From Fontibacillus puldeungensis (GTDB lineage Bacteria; Bacillota; Bacilli; Paenibacillales; Paenibacillaceae): a stretch of 64,000 nucleotides of DNA. Under the pieces are notes generated by a model. That model searched no databases. It had not been told where the DNA came from and was given only the letters and a program-made list of their open reading frames with translations. Each line of letters opens with the position of its first letter. The stretch's first letter is position 1. Of this stretch, positions 25,624 through 33,408 are shown piece after piece. Location of the stretch: NCBI RefSeq assembly GCF_042678945.1, contig NZ_JBHTLM010000009.1, positions 145,774 to 209,773 on the forward strand, read 5' to 3'. The position numbers and the translations under genes are program-made.

Positions 25624-26829
25624 ATGTCTGTGAACGATACAAATTCCGGCAACATATCCTTCCGTGAAGGATTAAAAAAGTGGGCGGAGCTAAAGCAAGA
25701 CATCAAGGATGCTGCGTCCTCCATAGGAATTGACGATATCGGGTTTGCTTCCGCAGATCCGTTTCTTTCTTTAAAAGAGGTTTTACTGGACCGTCGCAGC
25801 AAAGGGTATGAATCCGGATTCGAGGAGCCGGATCTGGACAAGCGTGTTTATCCGGAGTTGTCGTTATCAGAGCCGGCTTCGCTCATTTCGATCGTCGTTG
25901 CTTATCCATCTAAAATGGAAAACCCGCCGAAATCGGAACCCGGACAGCGCCGTGGCATTTTATCCAGATCCGCTTGGGGTCGCGACTACCATGAGGTGCT
26001 CCGTGAGGCGATGAAGAAGCTTGAGCAATTTATTCTGGATCGTGTACCGGAGGCGAGAATCGAAAGTATGGTCGATACCGGAGCCCTGGTGGACCGGGCG
26101 GTAGCGGACCGGGCGGGGATTGGCTTTAAAGGGAAAAATTGCGCGGTGATTTCACCAAAATGGGGATCTTGGATTTATCTTGGAGAGTTGATTACGAACA
26201 TCCCTTTTCCGCCCGATGTGCCTGTTACGGAGGACTGCGGGGAATGTACGAAATGCATCGACGCCTGCCCGACGGGTGCGCTTGTAGGGCCTGGGGAATT
26301 AAATGCCCAGCGATGCATTTCCTTTCTAACGCAAACGAAAGGTTTTATCGATGAAGAGCTAATGGTTAAAATGGGCAACCGATTATACGGCTGTGATACC
26401 TGTCAGGTGGTTTGTCCCAAAAACAAAGGGAAATCGTGGAGTCATCGTGAGGAGCTTAGACCTGATCCGGAGACGGTTAAGCCGCTTCTTTTACCAATTC
26501 TTGATCTTAGCAACCGGGAGTTCAAGGAGCGCTTTGGTCATAGTGCAGCCGCATGGCGGGGTAAAAAACCGATTCAACGAAATGCAGTGATTGCGCTCGG
26601 GAACTTCAAAGACGCCGCTTCTATGCCGAAATTAATAGATATACTGTTTTATGACCCAAGACCTGAGCTTAGAGGCACTGCTGCATGGGCCTTAAGCCTT
26701 ATTGGGGGAGAAGCAGCCATAGAAGCGGTCAGTCATGCCCTTTCCGAGGAGAAGGATGAGGAAGTGCTGATGAGATTGCGTACAGCTGAACAGAGAATGC
26801 GGGTATTACCCGCGAATGGGGATTCCTGA
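25624..26829 (+). CDS. queG: Epoxyqueuosine reductase
   Basis: 401 aa cobalamin-dependent iron-sulfur enzyme of the last step of queuosine tRNA modification. Two [4Fe-4S] motifs are visible: CGECTKCIDACPTGAL and YGCDTCQVVCPKN. The family segments SRSAWGRDYHEVL, MVDTGALVDRAVADRAGIGFKGKN and IYLGELIT are present. The C-terminus has HEAT-like repeats (RNAVIALGNFKD, LRGTAAWALSLIGGEAA), common in Bacillota QueG. ATG 25624 follows GGGAGG. It is 28 bases after rnhA. Confidence 0.93.
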   Translation: MSVNDTNSGNISFREGLKKWAELKQDIKDAASSIGIDDIGFASADPFLSLKEVLLDRRSKGYESGFEEPDLDKRVYPELSLSEPASLISIVVAYPSKMENPPKSEPGQRRGILSRSAWGRDYHEVLREAMKKLEQFILDRVPEARIESMVDTGALVDRAVADRAGIGFKGKNCAVISPKWGSWIYLGELITNIPFPPDVPVTEDCGECTKCIDACPTGALVGPGELNAQRCISFLTQTKGFIDEELMVKMGNRLYGCDTCQVVCPKNKGKSWSHREELRPDPETVKPLLLPILDLSNREFKERFGHSAAAWRGKKPIQRNAVIALGNFKDAASMPKLIDILFYDPRPELRGTAAWALSLIGGEAAIEAVSHALSEEKDEEVLMRLRTAEQRMRVLPANGDS

Positions 26830-26880
26830 TTAGGCTGAAATGGTGAGAGATGATGGGGCAACCCGTCAAGGGGGTAAATC

Positions 26881-27915
26881 ATGCGATTCATCAGTATTGA
26901 GGATATCGAACCGGGGCAGTATTTGGGGAAAACGGTATACTCGGCGACCGGCACGGTACTGCTATCAGCTGGGATTCAGCTTACCGTCTTCATGATCAAT
27001 ACCCTGAAACGGATCGGTGTCACGATGCTATACATCAAAGATCCTGACTTTGATGATGTAGAGATAGAAGATGTACTGAGCGAGGCAACGAAAAAGGCTG
27101 TATTCCGGGAAATGAACGAGACCCTCGAAGCTACCCGGTCCGGCAAGGAATGGAGCACCAAAAAAATCACCGGAAGCATAGATACTTTGTTAAACGATGT
27201 GCTGAATAATAAAGAAGTGCTTATACAGCTTACCGATATCAGAACCGAGGATAATGCAGCTTATATGCATGCGCTGAACGTCTGTCTTATATCATCTATG
27301 ATCGGGGTTAACATGGGGCTGAACTATACGCAGCTCAAAGATTTGGCGATTGGTGCGCTTTTACATGATATCGGTAAAACGATTCCTCTGCCGGAAGGGG
27401 CTCTGCAAAGTGATTTGAAAAATCATCATACATGGCGAGGCTACGAAATACTTAGGCATAAGCGCGAGTTTAACCTGCTGATCGCCCATACGGCACTTCA
27501 GCATCATGAGCAATTGGATGGAAGGGGAATTCCCCGCGGCATCGACAAGGATGAGATCCATCTATTTCCTAAAATCGTAGCTGTAGCGAATATGTATGAT
27601 AACCTGATCGGCGGGGGAGGCGTTCGCAGGCGCCCCTTGCTTCCGCATGAAGCGTGCGAGCGTTTGATGGCCTGCTCGGAACGGGAGCTGGATCACGATG
27701 TGCTTGTCGAGTTTACGCGTATTGTTTCTGTTTACCCGAACGGTACTGCGGTCAGACTGTCTACCAAGGAAACCGGCGTCGTCGTCAGTCAGCACCGTGG
27801 GCTTCCTGGACGCCCCGTCATTCGGATTATACGGGGTACCGGTGATGAATTGGATGTAACCGAGGTCGATCTGGCTACCGAAACAACGTTGTTTATCGAA
27901 GCTGTTCTTGCTTGA
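26881..27915 (+). CDS. HD-GYP-type cyclic-di-GMP phosphodiesterase family protein
   Basis: 344 aa, no membrane segment. A ~120-residue N-terminal region resembles the DUF3391-like head of HD-GYP proteins (FISIEDIEPGQYLGKTVYSATGTVLL). The HD domain contains ALLHDIGKTIPLP and HTALQHHEQLDGRGIPRGI. The last motif corresponds to HHE...GYP but reads G-R-G-I-P, with Ile in place of Tyr, a known kind of variation. Metal-binding His/Asp residues look intact, so c-di-GMP hydrolysis is plausible but not assured. It follows queG by 51 bases. Confidence 0.83.
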   Translation: MRFISIEDIEPGQYLGKTVYSATGTVLLSAGIQLTVFMINTLKRIGVTMLYIKDPDFDDVEIEDVLSEATKKAVFREMNETLEATRSGKEWSTKKITGSIDTLLNDVLNNKEVLIQLTDIRTEDNAAYMHALNVCLISSMIGVNMGLNYTQLKDLAIGALLHDIGKTIPLPEGALQSDLKNHHTWRGYEILRHKREFNLLIAHTALQHHEQLDGRGIPRGIDKDEIHLFPKIVAVANMYDNLIGGGGVRRRPLLPHEACERLMACSERELDHDVLVEFTRIVSVYPNGTAVRLSTKETGVVVSQHRGLPGRPVIRIIRGTGDELDVTEVDLATETTLFIEAVLA

Positions 27916-28010
27916 ATCGTAGTGTGGTGTAATGCTATTATATGTGAGTGCGCTCGCCGTGGACAAACCGGTGGCGGCAGCACGGACATTAACGCAGGGG
28001 TGGCTGAATC

Positions 28011-28250
28011 ATGGATATTGTAATTCCAATTATTACACTAATCGTCGGGTTGGTCGGCGGTTTTGCGATCGGCGTGTTTTATTTGCGCAGACAGCTTACA
28101 AAGATGCAGAGTGATCCAGAAATGCTGCAAAAGATGGCCAAACAAATGGGCTACAATTTAAACAACAAGCAGATGCAGCGCGCTCAGCAAATGATGAAGA
28201 ACCAAAGCCAGATCCCTGGTGCAACAGGACGGCCGAAGAAGAAAAAATAA
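28011..28250 (+). CDS. yneF: YneF family (UPF0154) small membrane protein
   Basis: 79 aa with one N-terminal membrane helix (VIPIITLIVGLVGGFAIGVF) and a basic, Gln/Met-rich cytoplasmic tail (KMAKQMGYNLNNKQMQRAQQMM), the exact layout of the UPF0154/YneF family conserved in Bacillota. Function is not established. It lies between the HD-GYP gene and folE. A short GCTCTA/TAGAGC hairpin follows the stop. Confidence 0.88.
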   Translation: MDIVIPIITLIVGLVGGFAIGVFYLRRQLTKMQSDPEMLQKMAKQMGYNLNNKQMQRAQQMMKNQSQIPGATGRPKKKK

Positions 28251-28362
28251 TGTATGGGCTCTAAATTAGAGCTGTAAAAGTGTGGTCGCAAAGAACAACT
28301 GCGTCAAAACCGCAACGTCCTTATGACTTACCATGCTTTTTGAAAGGAGGAGGCGCTTTAAG

Positions 28363-28956
28363 ATGGCAGGGCTTAAAGATTACGTAAATAAACAAGTAGG
28401 CGATCATCGGGAACAAATTGAGTATCATGTTCGTGAGATTTTGAAATTAATCGGGGAAGATGTAGAACGAGAGGGCTTGCTGGAGACTCCGGCCCGGGTT
28501 ACACGAATGTATGAGGAAATTTTCGCAGGGTATGATGTGGACCCTCGCGATGTTCTCGGCGTTACATTTGAGGAAAATCACGAAGAGCTGGTCATTGTAA
28601 AAGATATCGTTTATTACAGTCAATGCGAACATCATATGGCGCCTTTCTTCGGTAAGGTGCACATTGGGTACATCCCGAGTGGTAGAATCGCCGGGCTTAG
28701 CAAATTGGCTCGTCTGGTAGAGGCGGTAACCCGCCGCTTGCAGGTTCAGGAACGCATCACTTCGCAGATTGCCGATATTATGGAAGAAGTGCTGAAGCCT
28801 CAAGGTGTGATGGTTGTTGTGGAAGGCGAGCATCTATGCATGTGCGCCCGTGGAGTGAAGAAGCCGGGAAGCAAAACGGTTACGTCTGCGGTTCGAGGCA
28901 GCTTCCGAACGGATGCTGCATCCAGAGCGGAGTTTTTATCTTTAATTAAGCAGTAG
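28363..28956 (+). CDS. folE: GTP cyclohydrolase I
   Basis: 197 aa. ATG 28363 is preferred over an in-frame ATG at 28333, which precedes the ribosome site AAAGGAGG at 28343-28350. Conserved motifs: EGLLETPARVTRMYEEIF, the zinc site YSQCEHHMAPFFGKVHIGYIPSG, GLSKLARLVEAVTRRLQVQER and CMCARGVKKPGS. It converts GTP to dihydroneopterin triphosphate for folate. It is the zinc-type FolE, not FolE2. A four-dyad element lies 96 bases downstream. Confidence 0.94.
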   Translation: MAGLKDYVNKQVGDHREQIEYHVREILKLIGEDVEREGLLETPARVTRMYEEIFAGYDVDPRDVLGVTFEENHEELVIVKDIVYYSQCEHHMAPFFGKVHIGYIPSGRIAGLSKLARLVEAVTRRLQVQERITSQIADIMEEVLKPQGVMVVVEGEHLCMCARGVKKPGSKTVTSAVRGSFRTDAASRAEFLSLIKQ

Positions 28957-29052
28957 GCATCATTTGTTTTTTTACCTAGTAAATTTACCAAATGTATAGA
29001 TCAACGAGTGAAAAATGGGGTACCGCCAGTAATTCCTGAAGTCGTAGAGCTG

Positions 29053-29241
29053 ATTAAATGCATTTTGTGCAGTTAAACATTGACTTGCCTGGAGCTTTAA
29101 GCATTTAGATGCAGAAAGTGCAGCTAAAATAAGCAAAATAACCTTACCAAGCCAAATTGGCTCGTTTTAGATGTATGAAATGCAGCTAAAATCTGAAAAT
29201 CCAGAATTTTCCCGGAATTAGCTGCACGAATTACATTTAAA
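29053..29241. repeat. Four-dyad 189-bp intergenic element, copy B (best conserved)
   Basis: Dyads start at 29053, 29104, 29166 and 29217 (51, 62, 51). Examples: TTTAGATGCA / TGCAGCTAAA at 29104-29128 and TTTAGATGTA / TGCAGCTAAA at 29166-29190, each with a 5-bp centre. The central 37-bp linker contains AGCCAAATTGGCT, a 13-bp palindrome close to the middle of the element. It lies between the convergent 3' ends of folE and the SOD-fusion gene. No coding overlap. Confidence 0.88.
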
Positions 29242-29367
29242 TGTAGATGTTATCAGTAATTCCCTCTGTAGTAGAACAGAAGAGGAAACACAAATTCCAA
29301 TAACACGAAGTTCAACGTGGTTGGAACCCCATACCGAACTTCCTTCCCCATGCTCAAACGTATGGGC

Positions 29368-29412
29368 TAAGACAAGGACCTAGCTGCAGGCTAGGTCCTT
29401 GTCTTAGTTTTA
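29368..29412. terminator. Strong bidirectional terminator
   Basis: A 17-bp perfect stem (29368-29384 with 29390-29406; key part AAGGACCTAGC / GCTAGGTCCTT) and a 5-base loop. GTTTT follows on the plus side. It separates the plus-strand folE region from the minus-strand SOD fusion. Confidence 0.85.
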
Positions 29413-29434
29413 AGTGAAAGCAAAAAACAGCCGT

Positions 29435-30739
29435 TTAATACGGCTGCCACTTCAATTTTCTCGCCTCCTGATAACGTTCCGCTACCGCTGGCCAATACAC
29501 GACATTCCACCAATCGGCGATGTATTTATCCCGCTCGTTTTGATGCTTCAAATAGTAGGCATGCTCCCAAACGTCGAGCGGTAGTAGCGGCACGACATCC
29601 CACTGCGAAAGGTTCTGGTGCTTCTCCGCCGTAAGAATTTCCAGTCGGTGGCTGCGCGGGCTCCAGACGAGGATGGCCCAACCGCCGCCTTCTACTTTTT
29701 CAGCGGCTTGGGAAAACTGGCGATGAAACGCTTCGTAGCTTCCGAAATCCCGTTTGATTTGTTCCAGCAGTTCGCCCTGTGGCTTGCCGCCTCCCTTCGG
29801 ATTCATCACATCCCAGAATATCGTATGGAGATAGTGCCCTGCTCCGTTGAAGGCAAGCTCGCGCTCCCAATGCTTCACCAGCTCGAAGTTGCCGGACTTC
29901 CGTGCCTCCTGCAGCATTTTCTCCGCTTTGTTCAAATTGTCGACATAGGATTTATGGTGCTTCTGATGGTGAATGCGCATGGTCTGCTCGTCAATGTAAG
30001 GCTCAAGGGCGTTGTAAGGGTAAGGCAAAGGGGGGAGTGTGTGACCGCCGATGGGGACGGGCTTGGTGGGAATCCGAACGGCGGCTTCCGGTTGTGCTTC
30101 ATATTCCTGTCTGGCAGTTTCCTCTGTGAAAGATTCCCCGGTTTCGGCGGAACCCTGGCCCGGTACTGTTTGCGAGTATGGCTGAGCCCCAAAGGACTGA
30201 GGCTGGAACGGCGGTTCCGACTGAAAATTTATTGCATCGCCGTTAGGCTGCTGCTCCGGTGACAGGCGGTAGGGATCATACCCCCCGGGTGCCCCCATAC
30301 TGCCTTCGATGCTTCCTGGACGGTTTAACGTTTCAAGTACGCCAAGAAAATATTCGGATTCCCGGATAATGTGGAGCAGCACGACCTTGGCCAGCGGAAT
30401 CGACTTGACCGCCGTGCTGTGTTCAAGAATGAAGTACAGCTGCCGGATAAACTCGCGGGATTGTTGACATGCGGCAGCCAGCAGCCGTTCGGTTTGCTGT
30501 ATAAGCTGCGGGCTTGAAGCAGCCTTCTTCGAGGACAAGCCGTACTGCAGCAGGCGATCGGCCGCTTCCTCTGTTCGGGTAAAAACCACCTTCCATTCGT
30601 CCAGCAGCTTCACGAAATTTCTCTCCAAATTAGGCACAATCGCCTTGATGACATCGGTATGCTCCGCCTCCTGCTGCTTCCAGAAGCGAATTTCCTCCAA
30701 AATGCGCACAGGCAAATAAGGCCCGTAAACGAACAGCAT
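29435..30739 (-). CDS. DUF2935-like domain fused to Mn/Fe superoxide dismutase
   Basis: 434 aa. Residues ~1-145 form a helical domain rich in Glu, His and Leu (FWKQQEAEHTDVI; HIIRESEYFLGVLE) like the metal-binding DUF2935 family. A Pro/Gln/Gly-rich linker (~145-230) follows. The C-terminal ~205 residues are a complete SOD: LPPLPYPYNALEPYIDEQTMRIHHQKHH, GAGHYLHTIFWDVM and DVWEHAYYLKHQN keep the three His and one Asp ligands. The usual GGHANHSLFW reads GAGHYLHTIFW, so activity or metal preference may differ from the canonical SodA encoded at 22925. No signal peptide. Confidence 0.85.
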   Translation of the reverse strand: MLFVYGPYLPVRILEEIRFWKQQEAEHTDVIKAIVPNLERNFVKLLDEWKVVFTRTEEAADRLLQYGLSSKKAASSPQLIQQTERLLAAACQQSREFIRQLYFILEHSTAVKSIPLAKVVLLHIIRESEYFLGVLETLNRPGSIEGSMGAPGGYDPYRLSPEQQPNGDAINFQSEPPFQPQSFGAQPYSQTVPGQGSAETGESFTEETARQEYEAQPEAAVRIPTKPVPIGGHTLPPLPYPYNALEPYIDEQTMRIHHQKHHKSYVDNLNKAEKMLQEARKSGNFELVKHWERELAFNGAGHYLHTIFWDVMNPKGGGKPQGELLEQIKRDFGSYEAFHRQFSQAAEKVEGGGWAILVWSPRSHRLEILTAEKHQNLSQWDVVPLLPLDVWEHAYYLKHQNERDKYIADWWNVVYWPAVAERYQEARKLKWQPY

Positions 30740-30804
30740 CGGTTAACCTCCCTTGGTTTTATAGTCATTACTACAAGCCTATTCCAAGAGAGGTTTGGCC
30801 TATG

Positions 30805-31833
30805 CTATTTCGATTCGGACCCTGCTTTCTTACTGTGGTCGTTTCCTGAAGCTTTGATGTGGCTAAGGAACAAAGATACTTTTCTTAAATATTCCTTCGG
30901 ATGCTCCCGGAATATCAATTCATGGTGCGATCCTTTTACGATCCACACACCGGAGTACTCATTCGTCTGGTTGGCAGCAAGTTTTTCGGCAATCGGGTAA
31001 GGAGCTTTGTCGTCCTTCGTACCATGAATAAATAGCGTTGGAAACGGATAATCCATCGATTTTACTTCTCCGTAAGGAATTTGCCGCAAACTCGTTCCGT
31101 TCAAAACCGGAAGCAGCAATCCGATAATTTCTAACGACGGATGCCGTGGAAGATCGATATGCTGGCGAATGTTATGGTACATCGTATCCGGCTCTAACAA
31201 GAAGGTGCTATCAAGTATCATTCCATCGATATCCTTGTTGCCCAGTCCAGCCTGCAGCGCCGTCCCGGCTCCCATAGAGAAGCCCCAGACAACGATTTCC
31301 TGAGCGCCGCGCTGCTTGGCAACCTGGATTGCCCCGAGCAGCTGCTGGGCCTCTTTTTTACCTCCGGTAGCGACTTCTTTGCTGTTCTGGGCGGCAAAGC
31401 CGTAGTCGAACATGATCACGTTAAAATTCAGTTGATGAGCAAAGTTGGCGAGGTCATACATCGGTATCCACGATTCTTCGCGGTTTGCCCCATAGCCATG
31501 GCTAAAAACGATCGTTTTATCGGATTTTTCTGCAGGAATGTACCATCCTTGCATCATTCGGCTTCCGTCCGCCGCGGGGAAAACGATGTTTTCGTAGTCC
31601 AGATTTTTGGACAGCTTAGGATTGGAATAAAGCGGCGCGACCGTCGGATTGGACAGCACCCATGCGATATACCCGTGCAGCGATATGAAGCAAAATAGCA
31701 GGAAAAACAGCACGGATAAGAGCAGGGCAACGACGATATGCTTGAGGCTGATACGTCGGCTTGCGGTTGCGGGAATATCGCTATTGTGAAATGCCGAAGG
31801 CAAGGGAAGGTCACTCCGGCCTGCTTGGCTCAT
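30805..31833 (-). CDS. Membrane-anchored alpha/beta hydrolase
   Basis: 342 aa. One N-terminal membrane segment (~28-52, HIVVALLLSVLFFLLFCFIS) anchors an outward-facing or cytoplasmic hydrolase domain. Motifs: oxyanion region VFSHGYGANREE, nucleophile elbow WGFSMGAG, acid region HGTKDDKAPY and catalytic His in GSHHELIF. It resembles the YqkD/BAAT-like membrane hydrolases of Bacilli. It lies 65 bases upstream of the SOD fusion on the same strand, possibly co-transcribed. Substrate unknown. Confidence 0.83.
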   Translation of the reverse strand: MSQAGRSDLPLPSAFHNSDIPATASRRISLKHIVVALLLSVLFFLLFCFISLHGYIAWVLSNPTVAPLYSNPKLSKNLDYENIVFPAADGSRMMQGWYIPAEKSDKTIVFSHGYGANREESWIPMYDLANFAHQLNFNVIMFDYGFAAQNSKEVATGGKKEAQQLLGAIQVAKQRGAQEIVVWGFSMGAGTALQAGLGNKDIDGMILDSTFLLEPDTMYHNIRQHIDLPRHPSLEIIGLLLPVLNGTSLRQIPYGEVKSMDYPFPTLFIHGTKDDKAPYPIAEKLAANQTNEYSGVWIVKGSHHELIFREHPKEYLRKVSLFLSHIKASGNDHSKKAGSESK

Positions 31834-32078
31834 ACCTATCCCCTCCTGATATAAAGTTCATAGTGCCACTAATGCATAATATGCCTAAAGAGTGGTAGCG
31901 TTTACGTGTAGTATAAAAATGTGTAGCACCTAGAAAATTGTCGAAATAGGACGAATCTCCTAAGGTTATCGTACGGCGGCACTTCAGTAAAGTCAATGGA
32001 AAACGGGGGAAGTTGCCTGATTAACCGATACGCTGGACAGAGATAAAGGTTGTGTTATTCCTGCTAGCTTGGATTTCA

Positions 32079-32107
32079 TTGACGAGAAGCGGTGACTTTC
32101 ATATAAT
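32079..32107 (+). promoter_or_regulatory. Sigma-A promoter of the iclR-type gene
   Basis: TTGACG (32079-32084), 17 bp, TATAAT (32102-32107). The predicted start of transcription near 32114 lies just before the palindrome at 32119-32137. The rest of 31834-32078 shows no gene. Confidence 0.8.
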
Positions 32108-32118
32108 TTATGTAACTG

Positions 32119-32137
32119 TGTTTCATATAGTGAAACA
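32119..32137. promoter_or_regulatory. Palindromic operator before the IclR-type gene
   Basis: TGTTTCA, TATAG, TGAAACA: perfect 7-bp arms, located just downstream of the predicted transcription start and upstream of the ribosome site. GTTTCA/TGAAAC arms are known for IclR-family (KdgR-like) operators, so autorepression is likely. Confidence 0.7.
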
Positions 32138-32157
32138 AAGCAGGGAGAGGATACCAG

Positions 32158-32904
32158 ATGGAAGACCGAAAGTTAACGGTACGCGCTGTTGAAAGGGCGC
32201 TTGACATATTAATATGCTTTACCAAGGGGAGCGATTTAAGTCTAACGGAAATTGCCGCCGAGATCGGTCTGCATAAAAGTACAGTACACCGATTATTAAC
32301 GACCCTTGAAGAGCGAGGGTTCATCATTCGCAATCCGTCTACGGAAAAATATCGCCTAGGCTTAAAAATCTGGGAGTTGTCCGCTCACTTGTCTCATAAC
32401 GATGATCCGGCTGTACTGCTGCTGCCGCCGATGGAGCGCCTGCGTGACCGACTTGGCGAGACGGTCAGCTTGTATTTGCGGGACGGCACCGATCGGCTGC
32501 GCATCCAAGCGGTGCAGAGCAATCAGGCGATTCGGCGGGTCGCGCCGGTCGGTGCGCGGCTGCCGCTGTTTGTGGGCGCGTCCAGCAAGGTGCTCGTCGC
32601 GTACTCGGACGAGACGGTGCTGAGGGCGGTGCTGGACAGCCCGGATTGGCCGCCGGCGATTGACAAGGCGGCTTATGTGGCCCAACTGGAGCAAATCCGT
32701 AGGGACGGATTTGCTACCAGCTATGAGGAGCGGGAGCCGGGGGCGTCCGCCGTCTCCGCGCCGATCTTCGACCGGACCGGCAAAATTGCCGCAGCCTTGT
32801 CTGTGTCGGGGCCTGTCAGCCGGCTGACGCCGCAGAAGCTGGAGGAATTTGGGCCACATCTGATTGAAGCGGCCCGCGAAATGGGTATGATGATGCAGGC
32901 GTAA
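32158..32904 (+). CDS. IclR-family transcriptional regulator
   Basis: 248 aa. The N-terminal winged helix-turn-helix (VRAVERALDILICFTKG...LSLTEIAAEIGLHKSTVHRLLTTLEERGFI) is followed by the IclR effector domain (~75-245) with RLPLFVGASSKVLVAYSDE and YEEREPGASAVSAPIFDRTGKIAAALSVSGP. ATG 32158 follows CAGGGAGAGG. No catabolic gene lies next to it; its downstream neighbour is the third four-dyad element and a convergent hydrolase, so the target regulon is not visible. The operator upstream suggests autoregulation. Confidence 0.92.
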   Translation: MEDRKLTVRAVERALDILICFTKGSDLSLTEIAAEIGLHKSTVHRLLTTLEERGFIIRNPSTEKYRLGLKIWELSAHLSHNDDPAVLLLPPMERLRDRLGETVSLYLRDGTDRLRIQAVQSNQAIRRVAPVGARLPLFVGASSKVLVAYSDETVLRAVLDSPDWPPAIDKAAYVAQLEQIRRDGFATSYEEREPGASAVSAPIFDRTGKIAAALSVSGPVSRLTPQKLEEFGPHLIEAAREMGMMMQA

Positions 32905-33061
32905 TGCTAAATTAGCGTAAGCAATACAGTGTAGGCAAGGTACGTATAGCCTGGCATCACCTGAGTTATCTCAAATTTATGCCACTTTGTGAAGTCTATG
33001 CATTGCCCATGTTCAAGCGATCAGGGCCTAACTTTATACTCATTAATTTTTGGGTGCACCT

Positions 33062-33250
33062 GCTAAATGTATATAGTACAACTATTTTGCCCGAATTCAC
33101 TGATCCAAGGGCATTAGTTGTAAAATGTACATTTAAACGCAGTGAAATTCGTAATGTTCAGCTTAATGAGCTCTTTAGATGTATGTTTTACATCTATTTC
33201 TTCCCGAACCTGAGGTGAGGGGGAATTTAAATGTACAAAATACAACTAGC
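33062..33250. repeat. Four-dyad 189-bp intergenic element, copy C
   Basis: Dyads start at 33062, 33113, 33174 and 33226 (51, 61, 52). Unit 3 is shifted by one base relative to copies A, B and D, but the total from first to last start is again 164. Examples: ATTAGTTGTA / TACATTTAAA (33113-33137), TTTAGATGTA / TACATCTATT (33174-33198). It lies between the convergent 3' ends of the iclR-type gene and the 33409 hydrolase. The flanks (32905-33061 and 33251-33335) hold no recognisable gene. Confidence 0.82.
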
Positions 33251-33335
33251 CAACCACTCTATTGACGTTGGCGAGTCCCAAGACGAATGGCTATGTGAGT
33301 GGCAAGTTACCACGCGTTCAACAACATAATACATT

Positions 33336-33390
33336 AAAAGGCAGCCAGCCTAAGCGTATGATTCAGTCGCTTAGGTGGCTGCCTTTTTAG
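33336..33390. terminator. Strong terminator (likely bidirectional)
   Basis: AAAAGGCAGCCAGCCTAAGCG-type arm at 33336-33356 pairs with the arm at 33368-33387 (CGCTTAGG...GGCTGCCTTTT) with about one unpaired base. A-run on one side and T-run on the other serve both strands. Confidence 0.88.
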
Positions 33391-33408
33391 CTGCCAATCA
33401 TATTAGGT

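Noticed and set aside
29053..29241. Four-dyad element considered as a CRISPR array
   Set aside because: Units are only 25 bp and diverge from each other, spacer lengths are 26/37/26, the number is always four, and no cas genes are near.
29281..29345. Short stretch containing CCCATACCGAAC, resembling part of 5S rRNA
   Set aside because: Only ~12 bases match; the rest of 5S (order of segments, length and stems) is absent. Chance similarity is more likely.
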